In this document: piece after piece, positions 43,172 through 51,817 of the stretch | Layout: every line of letters begins with the position of its first letter | How positions within the stretch are numbered: the stretch's first letter is position 1 | NCBI RefSeq assembly: GCF_003144115.1 | Contig: NW_020312008.1 | Coordinates: 1 to 64,000, forward strand | Reading direction: 5' to 3' | Origin: Tilletiopsis washingtonensis | Lineage: Eukaryota; Basidiomycota; Exobasidiomycetes; Entylomatales | DNA length: 64,000 bases | Made by a program: the position numbers and the translations under genes | The notes under the pieces: generated by a model | Database searches by the model: none | What the model was told of the DNA's origin: nothing | The model's input: only the letters and a program-made list of their open reading frames with translations

Positions 43172-44779
43172 ATGTCCCTCCCCCACAGCCTCCGCTGGAC
43201 CATCTGCGCCGCAATCGCACTCGTGTGCGCTTCGGCCGTGCGCGGCATCCTCGCTGCGCCGCAGCCGCAGGCGCTCACCATTGACGCCAGCAAGTTTGCC
43301 AGCGCCGCGGAGCTGGAGCGCGACGTCGACGCCATCTGCTCCGGCGGCCTGCGCATGCCGGGCGGCAAGCTGCACAAGCAGAAGGTCGCCTGGTTCGAGG
43401 GGCAGCTCAAGGCGATCCCCGGCGTCACGCTCTCGTCGCACGAGTACGGCCTCACCAGCTGGGAGCCGCTCGAGGGCCAGACGCTCGAGCAGGCCGGCGG
43501 CCTGCGCGTCGACGGCGCGTCGCTCGACATTGCCAGCGCCATTGCATACTCAAAGCCAACGGGCGCCAAGGGCGTCACAGCGCCACTCGTATTCCTGCCG
43601 AGCGGCACCCCCATCACGGCAGACAACGCCGCGGGCAAGGTCGTCGTGCGCGACATTGACTACAGCAACGTGCTGCCGTACGGCGTGGTGCTGGTGCCGT
43701 CCTACAGCAACACAGGCGACTTCACCTCGGTGCTGCTGAAGAGCTACAAGCGGCCCGCGACGGCGCCGCAGCTGCTCGCCGACATGCTCGCCGCCGGCAC
43801 GGCGGGCGCCGCAGGCGTCGTGACGGCGTACGACGTGCCGCGCAGCTACATGCGCTCCGCCTTTACGCCGCACGACGGCACGATGTACCGTGTGCCGGGC
43901 GTCTTCGTCGGCGTCGACGAGGGCGCGACACTCAAGGCGGCGGCCAGGCGCGGCGCCAGCGCCACGCTGCGCGTCGAGGCGCAGGTGTACCGCACCACGA
44001 CGCGCAACCTGTACGCCACGCTGCCGGGCCAGTCGCCCGAGACGGTCGTGTACGTGACGCACACCGACGGCGTCTCGTACGTGCAGGAGAACGGCGGGGC
44101 GGCGCTGCTGGCGCTGCTGCGCTACTTTGCTGCGCTGCCGCTGTCGCAGCGTGGGCGCACGCTGCAGTTTGCCTTCAACTCGGGCCACCTGCACCTGTCG
44201 CGCGAGGGCACCGACTTCTTCTCGCGCACCGTCGCCGACGGCCTGGCGTCCAACAACGTGACGCTCGTCGTGCCCGTCGAGCACATGGCCACGCGCGAGG
44301 TCGAGCAGGTGGCGCGCGCCGGCGGGCAGCCCGGCTCCGAGCTGCGCTACACGGGCAAGGGCGAGGCGATGCTGTGGTGCGTCGGGCCGATGCGCGCCGT
44401 CGTCGGCGCCGTGCAGGCGGCCGTGGCGCGGCGCCGCCTGGACCGCACCATCGTCACACGCGGCGCCGGGCTGCCGAACCCGGCCGTGGTGCCGATGTAC
44501 ACATCGTTCGCCGGGCTGGGCTCGTATTTCCACACGCGCCTCGTGCCCACGACGGCGCTGATCAGCGGGCCGTGGACGCTGTGGGCGCCGTCGTGGGGCA
44601 AGGGTGCCGTCGACTTTGCACGCATGCGCGCCCAGACGCTGGCGCTGGGCGACGTGTACTTTGGCGTGGCCGGCGCGGCCAAGGCGGACATCGACGCCGG
44701 CTACGCGGCGTACCGGCGGCAGCGCGACGCGGGCACGCCGCAGTTCGAGCTCTTCGTCCCGCCCGAGTCGGCGCCATGA
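43172..44779 (+). CDS. Secreted M28-like peptidase-fold protein with altered metal site
   Basis: Single exon, 535 aa, from ATG 43172. The signal peptide reads LRWTICAAIALVCASAVRGILA. A PA-like region (GTPITADNAAGKVVVRDIDY, AAGVVTAYDVPRSYM) is inserted before an M28-type alpha/beta core: ETVVYVTHTDGVSYVQENGGAALLALLRYF, RTLQFAFNSGHLH, LVVPVEHMA. M28 enzymes normally have H-x-D, A-x-D-N and E-E as zinc and catalytic residues. Here H-T-D is kept, the bridging D is E in QENGG, and the E-E pair reads S-G. The protein may be a non-catalytic relative. The frame extends upstream without a better start. It may be controlled by the neighbouring Zn2Cys6 factor. Confidence 0.82.
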   Translation: MSLPHSLRWTICAAIALVCASAVRGILAAPQPQALTIDASKFASAAELERDVDAICSGGLRMPGGKLHKQKVAWFEGQLKAIPGVTLSSHEYGLTSWEPLEGQTLEQAGGLRVDGASLDIASAIAYSKPTGAKGVTAPLVFLPSGTPITADNAAGKVVVRDIDYSNVLPYGVVLVPSYSNTGDFTSVLLKSYKRPATAPQLLADMLAAGTAGAAGVVTAYDVPRSYMRSAFTPHDGTMYRVPGVFVGVDEGATLKAAARRGASATLRVEAQVYRTTTRNLYATLPGQSPETVVYVTHTDGVSYVQENGGAALLALLRYFAALPLSQRGRTLQFAFNSGHLHLSREGTDFFSRTVADGLASNNVTLVVPVEHMATREVEQVARAGGQPGSELRYTGKGEAMLWCVGPMRAVVGAVQAAVARRRLDRTIVTRGAGLPNPAVVPMYTSFAGLGSYFHTRLVPTTALISGPWTLWAPSWGKGAVDFARMRAQTLALGDVYFGVAGAAKADIDAGYAAYRRQRDAGTPQFELFVPPESAP

Positions 44780-45130
44780 CACGCCGCGCCTGCTGCGCTG
44801 TGTGTTGCTCCAATGTATCTGATGCCTGCCAGCTGTGATGGTGTGAGAGGAGAAGCGGGCGGGCGGCGCGCACAGGCCACGGCTTGGGCGCAGGTGAGGC
44901 GCCGCTTGCTTAGTCAGCCCCCCGCGTTCCGCCTCGCTGCCTCCACAGCGGTGCGCGGAGATCTCGAGATCGCCGAGCCGTGCTTCTCCCCGTCAGCACA
45001 GCGACCCTGCATGGTGCGCCGGTGCTGGAAGGACGGGGCAAGAACGAAAAGCAGCGGTCCGGCGGGGCACATGTGCAGCAGCCGGCACTGCCGCACTTCT
45101 CTCCGCACCCCCACCATCCAAGCTGCAGAA
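44780..45130. other. Intergenic 351 bp
   Basis: Between the M28-like gene and the SDR gene, both on the plus strand. It should hold the SDR promoter; a C-rich tract (CACCCCCACCATCC) lies just upstream of its ATG. Nothing else was recognised. Confidence 0.5.
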
Positions 45131-46303
45131 ATGTCCACCTTCGCCGCCTCGTCCCTCTTCCAGCTCGCCGGCGCCGTGTGCGTCGTTACCGGCGGCGGCA
45201 CCGGCATCGGCCTCATGGCCTCCAAGGCGCTCGCCGCCGCCGGCGCGCGTGTGTGTGAGTAGCAGTGCTGTGCGCTGCTGTGCTGCAGCGGCTCATCCTC
45301 ACTCCTCAGACATCACCGGGCGCCGCGCCGAGGTGCTGGAGCGCGCGTCGAGCACGCACTCGCAGGGCCTGCCCGGCAGCCTCGTGCCGTTCGCGTGCGA
45401 CGTGACGAAGCGCGACGAGCTGCTGCGCCTCGTCGCCGAGGTCAAGGACAAGGAGGGCAAGGTGCACGTGCTCATCAAGTGAGGCGCGGTAGTGTGCTGT
45501 GCTGTGCTGCAGGCAGCTAATACCCTCTCCAGCAACGCCGGCGTCGAGGGCCCGTGCACCAAGCTCGACCCCGAGGCCAAGAAGAAGATGAGCGCCGAGG
45601 AGCTGTCGCAGGTGCACCTCGACAGCGAGAGCATGGATGTGAGGCGCGCCTGTGCAGCAGCAGTCGCTCTGCGTTGGCTGACACACGCGTGACACCGCAG
45701 GCATGGAGCCAGACGTTTGCGCTCAACAACCACGCCCTCTGGTTCGCCTCGATGGCCTTCCTGCCGCTGCTCTCGGCGGGCAACGAGGCGCCGCCGACGC
45801 AGTACGGCAGCAAGGCGGCATGGAAGAGCACCATCATCAACATCACCAGCATCTCGGGCCTCGTCAAGACGGCGCAGAACCAGTGCGTCCGCCCACACTG
45901 CGGAAGCGCCCCGCCGAGACTGACGTTTCCTCTCGCGCAGCTACGCATACAACAGCAGCAAGGCGGCGGCCAACCACCTCACCTCGATGCTGGCGCACGA
46001 GCTCTCCTTCTCGGCCGACCTTGGCCTGCGCGTCAATGCGCTGGCGCCCGGCCTCTTCCCCAGCGAGATGACGGCCGGCACGGCCAGCGCAAACGGCGAG
46101 ACCGACGAGAGCGCCGTGACGGGCCACGCCAACCCGGCGGGCCGCACGGGCACAAAGGAGGAGATGGTGAGTGCCGCAGCGGGTGCAGCGCGAGGTGGAG
46201 CTGACGTGATGCGCGGCAGGCCTCGGCCATCCTCTTCCTGGCCACCAACACGTTCGTCACCGGCACGGTGCTGCCGATCGACGGCGGCTTCACCAGCGCG
46301 TGA
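45131..46303 (+). CDS. Short-chain dehydrogenase/reductase
   Basis: NAD(P)-dependent oxidoreductase of the classical SDR family, 296 aa. Six exons: 45131-45254, 45310-45478, 45533-45638, 45701-45882, 45941-46166, 46220-46303. The introns are 53-62 bp. Motifs: cofactor site TGGGTGIG, NNAG restored across intron 2 (LINNAGVEG), serine region INITSISG, catalytic YxxxK in YAYNSSKAAANHL (across intron 4), and APGLFPSEM. The C-terminus TGTVLPIDGGFTSA is standard. Overall it resembles fungal 3-oxoacyl-ACP-reductase-like or RhlG-like SDRs. The substrate cannot be told from sequence. Confidence 0.9.
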
Positions 46304-46437
46304 GTGGCTACGCTGCTGCGCTCCTCGCACTCCAGGCTGATCCCGCCTGCACAGCGTCGCCTGCACGCGCTAGACTCTCTTTCTCTCCCCCTCGCACCAA
46401 GCTGTACGATTGTAATTGCATGAACGCGCCCCGCCCA

Positions 46438-47600
46438 CTACGCATCCTCGAGCGGCCGCCGGATGTAGTAGAAGTAGTTGCCCTGCTCCGTCTTCCACTC
46501 CTTTGCCCAGTCTGGGCTCAGCTCCCAGGCGCCGCGCCAAGGGATGTAGGCGACGCCGCGCGTCTCGCTGCGCATCTTGTGCGGCGTGCGCGCGTCGAGC
46601 TCGTCGCGGGGCTTCTGGCCCAGCCAGGGGATCTCGTGCGTGAAGAAGGCGTCGAGCTCGGTGGGGTTGATGTACTGCGAGTGCGTGTGGGTGCCCTTGG
46701 ACACGAGGCCCAGCACGTCCTCGGCGACGAGGATGGTGAGAAAGTAGCTGAGCGGCGTGCGTGCAATCGTCGAGAGGAAGAGATGCCCTCCCGGGCGCAC
46801 GAGCTGCGCCAGGCTGCGGAGAAAGTCGCCGGGCCCCGCCACATGCTCGATGACCTCCATGGCGCAGACCACGTCGTAGCCTTCGTTGCCGGCGCCGCAC
46901 TCGGCCCGCCGGCGCAGCAGCAGGTCCTCGGCGGTGGTATGCTCGTACGAGAGCGACGCGCCGTCGGTAGCCGGGCCTGAGGCGCCCACGAGCGGCAGCG
47001 ACGGGTCCTGCGAGGCGTGGTGCAGCGCAATGGGGATGTTCGACGCCGTGGCGTCGATGCCATGGGCGCGGGCGCCGAGCCGAGCCAGCGACTGCAGCAG
47101 CAACGGCCATGAGCGGCTGCGCTCGTCCCACTGCCGCGCCCATCACTCACCTCGGTCAGCAGTCCGCCGCCGCAGCCCACATCGAGCGTCTCGCGTCCGC
47201 GCAGGCCTTGCTCCTCCGGCTCCTCTCTGCCCTTGCGGCCCTCGCGCACGTCGCGCACCGCCGCGTCCCACGCATCGACGGCGCGCAGCTTGTCGAGCAC
47301 CCAGCGCACGCGCACCGGGTTCATGGCGTGCAGCAGGCCCAGCTCGCCCGACGGCGACCACCACGTGCTGGAGAGCTTGGAAAAGTGCGCCTCGGACGCC
47401 GGGTCGCGCGACGAGGAGCCGCCGCCGCCGCCAGTGGAGGAGAGGTGCCGTGTCCTGCAGCGAGGCATCAGCTGCTGCCTGGCCGCACCGACAGGCACCA
47501 CTCACGAGGAGCATGCGGCGGGCCGTGGCAGCCGGCATGGTGCAGCGAGGCGAATGCGGCTGGGCCCGGCGACGAGGCTTGCTGCGGCTCTTCGCGACAT
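46438..47600 (-). CDS. COQ3: Ubiquinone biosynthesis O-methyltransferase, mitochondrial
   Basis: SAM-dependent methyltransferase that carries out both O-methylations of coenzyme Q synthesis in the mitochondrial matrix. Exons on the minus strand: 47600-47506, 47454-47151, 47091-46438 (350 aa). Exon 1 encodes a basic, Ala/Arg-rich targeting peptide (MSRRAAASLVAGPSRIRLAA). Then follow HFSKLSSTWWSPSGELGLLHAMNPVRV, the SAM motif LDVGCGGGLLTE, SLARLGARAHGIDAT across intron 2, YDVVCAMEVIEHV and the end region NYFYYIRRPL. These are specific COQ3 signatures. Introns are 51 and 59 bp. It converges on the SDR gene with 134 bp between stops. Confidence 0.94.
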
Positions 47601-48613
47601 GGTCGGCAGAGAGAAGGAGAAAGATGCAATGCGTGGGTGATACAGTAGAGGCGGCGGTAGTGTACAGAGAGTGGTGGGAGAAGGGAGGCAGACTGCAGCA
47701 CGGCAAAGAGCATGGGTCAGCGACGACCGCAGACACAGCAGGGTGCGGCGCAGCAGAGCGGAATCAGGGCCGCCTTTGCGTATAGGTGGCGGCCGGGAAT
47801 GCGTCATCCGTCATGAAGGGTCGGACTGGTGCCAGCGTGTGTCTCATCCTCTCGGCCCTGCTGCGAAGCAAGTGCGGCATAGCTACTCACGGGTGCGGCG
47901 GCGGTGGTGGTGGAGGAGCGAGAAGCCAGGCGCGCTCGAGCCGGCGTCTCTTCTTCGCGCGGGCGGCGCTGAGGCAAGCGCGTTACGTAAGCGACCGCCT
48001 CGGAGGCCCCTGGCGCGCGCCTGCCTCTCGGAGGCTGTGTCCTGTCTGACCACGCTTCGGCTATCCTTGTGGCATCTCTGCTGTCCCAGAACGGCAGGTG
48101 TGCATGAGGAGCTGCACAGCGGGCAAAGTCGCCGCCGCAGCCTGTCTCGCTGGGCGCGCCACGCAGAGCTCGGCATGGCGCACGGCAGGCGGCGCCGTCA
48201 ACATCTACGCCGCGTGCCGCGCCAGGCCGCGCTCGCATGGCGCCGCCGCGGCCGTCCGTCCGGCCTCCTCACCGCTGCGCCCCGCCTGCCAAGCGGCGCT
48301 GGGGCGACGCCTCGCTGGCCAACGCCATGACGCCCTCGCCAGCGTCCATGCAGGACGGCCGCTGCATTGCTCCAGCCGCCAGGGTGCGGTTGCGTTAAGA
48401 GTCCCTCGTGCGCGCCATCGTCCTTCTTGCCTGCGCTCCACCTCCCTCCGGCCAGCCCCCACTCCACACGGACAGCTTGACGCTGCTTCCACCTCTCGTC
48501 TCGTCGCTCTCGCTTCTCATTCTTAATCCTCCCGCGTCGCCTCTGGCAGGCGTGCGCTTCTCTTTCTTCTCGGCCTCTCCTGTCCTCTAGTCCCCTCACC
48601 CTCTCCCTTCACC
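47601..48613. promoter_or_regulatory. Divergent 1-kb region upstream of COQ3 and a large ORF
   Basis: Gene-free on both strands by my reading. The last 200 bp before 48614 are strongly C/T-rich (TTCTCATTC, CCTCTCCTGTCCTC), typical of a fungal core promoter and 5' leader. No repeat or RNA gene was seen. Confidence 0.5.
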
Positions 48614-51600
48614 ATGGCCGCCTCGCCCGTTGTTGCCGCCGACGCGCTGGCGCAGATCTCGCCGGCGCGCCGCCTCAAGCCGCTCGTGCTCGCCAAGACG
48701 TCGGGCGACTCCGTCTCGTCGCCGCGGCGCCCGTCCGCCGCCGGCGGCCCGCTGGGCGGCTACCGCGTGCTCTCCGAGAGCGGCGAGGCGGACGTGGCGG
48801 CGGAGCGCCCGGCGCCGCGCCGTGTCTCGATGGCGGACCGGCCGTTGATTGTGCAGGTGTCGCGGCCGTCGCCGGTGGATGTGCTGCCGTCTGCTCGTCG
48901 CTGCTCGGGCTCGCAGCGGCGGCGCGTGTCGTCGGGACGGGTGCCGCCGCGCGCTCGTCGGGCGCTGCCGCTCTCCCCTCCGCCGCAGCAGGGCGCAGCG
49001 CCGATGCACTTTGTGCTGCACTCGCCCGCCGGCCTCCTCGACGCCGGCCTGCTCTCGTCGCCCGACGCCCCGACGCCGCCACTGCCGTCCAAGCTGCGCG
49101 TCCCGCGGCTGCGCGCGCCGCACGCCGTGCACGGCCGCCGCGTGCGCTCCGAGACGTTTGCCTTTCCCGAACCGCCGGCCGCCGGGCTCATGGGGCTCGG
49201 CCTCGGCGACATTGGCAACGGCTTCGCCTCACTGCACCGGCGCCCCATGCCGCGCCTGCGCATCCCGCCGTCGCCGGCGTGGGCGCAGGACGCCACCGAG
49301 TGGGTCAACGGCCTCAGCCCGCTCGCCGCGGCGTCGTCGAGCGACGAGTGCGGCCTCACGGGCGCGCAGGGCTGGAGCCCCGACTCGAGCTCGCTGCCGT
49401 CGCCGGCGCTGGCCAGCAGCCCGCGCACGGCGCCGCTGGCGCTGCAGAAGCGCCGCACCGTCTCGCAGCCCGCGCCGCCGCCGGCAGCCAACGACGACGA
49501 CGACGACGAGGAGGAGCCCGAGGAGTACCCGTTTCCCCTCGTGCCGACGCAGCAGCGCCCCTCGTTTGGCCTGCTGCGCCTGCCGGCCGACTTCAGCGAG
49601 ACGCGCGCGCCGTCGCTGGCCGAGCAGATGGCCTTCGCTTGCGGCCTCGGCAGCGACTGCGAGTGGGAGACGGAGGCGCCCGTCGCCGTCGCCCGTCCGG
49701 CCAGCCAGGCGTACACGTCGGCGGCGGCCTACCTGACGCAGAGCTACGGCACCTCGGACGACGAGCGGCCGCTCAGCGCCGAGGTTGGGCACAGCTGGAC
49801 CGGCCGCCTGCAGAGCGACAGCGAGGACGACGAGGCGGCCTTCTGGCGTGCGCCCGTCGCCTCGCAGTCGGCACTGAGCCGCAGCAACACCGTCACCTCG
49901 ACGCTCACCGCCGACAGCCCGATCCTCAGCGGCCATCTCGCCGCCGACTCGGGCGCCTCGAGCGACGAGTCGCTCGCCTCGCCGCGCTCGGCGTTTAGCA
50001 GCTCGGGCGCCAGCGATGCCTCGTCGGCGACGTCGCACGGCGTCCACAGCATGCATGGCTACGGCACAAAGCAGCTGCAGCGGCAGCCGGCGCCGGCGTT
50101 CAGCCCCGTCGAGATCGACCGGCTCTTCCACACGAGCCTGCTCACGCCGCTCGCCGCGCCCTGCACGCCGCAGCTCGTCACGCCCGAGGTCGCGCACGAG
50201 CAGGGCGAGGCCGCGCAGCCCGGCTCGCCCGGCATGCTGGCCGAGTTCAGCTACCTGCTCGCCGACGGCGGCGTCGAGGAGGCGTCGCCGGCATCGACGG
50301 TGGCGTGTGGCGTGTTCAGCCCGGCACTCAACGACGCCGAGCTCAACCTGCCCACGACGCCCGCGCCGCTCGAGCACCTGCCCAGCCCGACGCCGACGCC
50401 GGGCGCCTTTCCCTTCGCCCGCTCCACGCCGGCACTGGCGCTCCTCTCGTCGGCCTCGTGCCCCGCGCCTGCCTCATCGCGCACCGAGGATGCGCGCCTG
50501 CTGCAGTCGGCCAGCACGGCGCCGTCGCACATGTTCAAGAGCGCCAGCTTTGCCGGTGCTGTGCCCGCCGCAGAGGCGCCAGCCAGCGTGCTCTCGCGCC
50601 CGCGTCCCGGCACCCGGCGCTCGACGTTCTTCGGCGGAGCCGGTCCCGCCGTCGACCGCGCCCAGACGCCGCCCAAGGTCATCGTGCTGCAGCTGCGCCG
50701 CCCGTCCGGCTCGCCCACGAGCGCCGCCAGCCCGCGTCCTTCTATCCCGGGACGGCGCAGCTCGCTCGAGTGCAAGCCGGCATCCGTCGCCGAGGCACGG
50801 GCACAGGTCGTGGCACCCTCGCGCAACTCGCCCGAGGCCTTCTGGCAGGAGACCAGGGCCGAGCTGGCACCGTGCACGGCCGCCGCGCTGCCTGCCGCCG
50901 CACTGCCGACGGCCGCCTCGGCACCGCAGCTCGATGCGCTGGCAGGCGCACCGCGTCCGCGCCGTGTGCCCGTGCCCTCCGTCTCGGCACTCGAGCTGCT
51001 CGGCGGCGGTGCGGCCAAGAACGCGGCGGGCATGTCGCGCTCGCGCTCCGAGCTGCTGCCGTCGACGGCGCCCGCGGGCGTGCTGAGCCCGCGTGCCATG
51101 GCCGAGGTGCGCGAGGCATGCCGCCAGAAGCAGGCCTTCCTGCGTGCCGCTGCCGCCGCCGGTGTCGCTGGTCCTTCGGCGCAGCGGCCCTCGTCGGCCA
51201 TGTCCGGCTCGCTGGCTGCGCCGTCGCCGCGCTCGGTGCGCTTCAGCCAGGAGGTCGTGCGCTCGGCAGCGCCGTCCGTGGCGCTGCTCTCGCCGACGTC
51301 GATCCTCAAGCCATCGCGCCCCACGTCGGCGCAGTCGGCGCCCCCCGCGCCGCGCTCGCACGGCATGGTCGCCTCGGCGTCGCTGCCGACGCTCTTCGTC
51401 GCGCGCTCGCACTCGCAGCGCCGCCGCGGCGTCACGGGCGTGCCGGAGACGGAGCCGACGGCACAGGCACTCGCCAAGCTCGGCCTCAACGTCGGCTGCG
51501 CCACGCGCTCCTCGACGGTGCGTGCGGTCTCGGGCGCCGCGGCACCGGCGGCGCCCAGCGGCATCATCCTCGTTGTCGAGGAGGTCGTGCACGAGGAGGA

Positions 51601-51622
51601 GCGCTGTCTCGTGCGTCTCTGA
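48614..51622 (+). CDS. Large low-complexity Ser/Ala/Pro-rich protein
   Basis: Intronless, 1002 aa, no recognised domain. Composition is dominated by Ser, Ala, Pro and Arg, with an acidic run (NDDDDDEEEPEEYPF) and many SP/TP motifs (SPSPAW-like, SPTSILKPSRP) that suggest phosphorylation. There is no signal peptide or membrane helix. The ATG follows a long pyrimidine tract in good context, and the frame is free of stops for 3 kb on this strand. The opposite strand also has long frames, so coding is judged mainly from promoter, start and composition. Possibly a disordered regulatory or cortical scaffold, but this is a guess. Confidence 0.72.
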   Translation: MAASPVVAADALAQISPARRLKPLVLAKTSGDSVSSPRRPSAAGGPLGGYRVLSESGEADVAAERPAPRRVSMADRPLIVQVSRPSPVDVLPSARRCSGSQRRRVSSGRVPPRARRALPLSPPPQQGAAPMHFVLHSPAGLLDAGLLSSPDAPTPPLPSKLRVPRLRAPHAVHGRRVRSETFAFPEPPAAGLMGLGLGDIGNGFASLHRRPMPRLRIPPSPAWAQDATEWVNGLSPLAAASSSDECGLTGAQGWSPDSSSLPSPALASSPRTAPLALQKRRTVSQPAPPPAANDDDDDEEEPEEYPFPLVPTQQRPSFGLLRLPADFSETRAPSLAEQMAFACGLGSDCEWETEAPVAVARPASQAYTSAAAYLTQSYGTSDDERPLSAEVGHSWTGRLQSDSEDDEAAFWRAPVASQSALSRSNTVTSTLTADSPILSGHLAADSGASSDESLASPRSAFSSSGASDASSATSHGVHSMHGYGTKQLQRQPAPAFSPVEIDRLFHTSLLTPLAAPCTPQLVTPEVAHEQGEAAQPGSPGMLAEFSYLLADGGVEEASPASTVACGVFSPALNDAELNLPTTPAPLEHLPSPTPTPGAFPFARSTPALALLSSASCPAPASSRTEDARLLQSASTAPSHMFKSASFAGAVPAAEAPASVLSRPRPGTRRSTFFGGAGPAVDRAQTPPKVIVLQLRRPSGSPTSAASPRPSIPGRRSSLECKPASVAEARAQVVAPSRNSPEAFWQETRAELAPCTAAALPAAALPTAASAPQLDALAGAPRPRRVPVPSVSALELLGGGAAKNAAGMSRSRSELLPSTAPAGVLSPRAMAEVREACRQKQAFLRAAAAAGVAGPSAQRPSSAMSGSLAAPSPRSVRFSQEVVRSAAPSVALLSPTSILKPSRPTSAQSAPPAPRSHGMVASASLPTLFVARSHSQRRRGVTGVPETEPTAQALAKLGLNVGCATRSSTVRAVSGAAAPAAPSGIILVVEEVVHEEERCLVRL

Positions 51623-51817
51623 TGTGGCTTGTGTCGGCTTCTGCTCTGCAATATATCCCCCACCCTCTCCCTCGCACACTCGTGATGACTGGCAGAGATG
51701 CGTGATTGACTGACTAGGCGCAGGTACTAATACAGGTGGCAGCCTATGGGCGCCGAGGAGCAGCTCGTATGGACACGCAGGAGCAGGTGACAGGGGACAG
51801 GAGAGGGATCTATCTAT

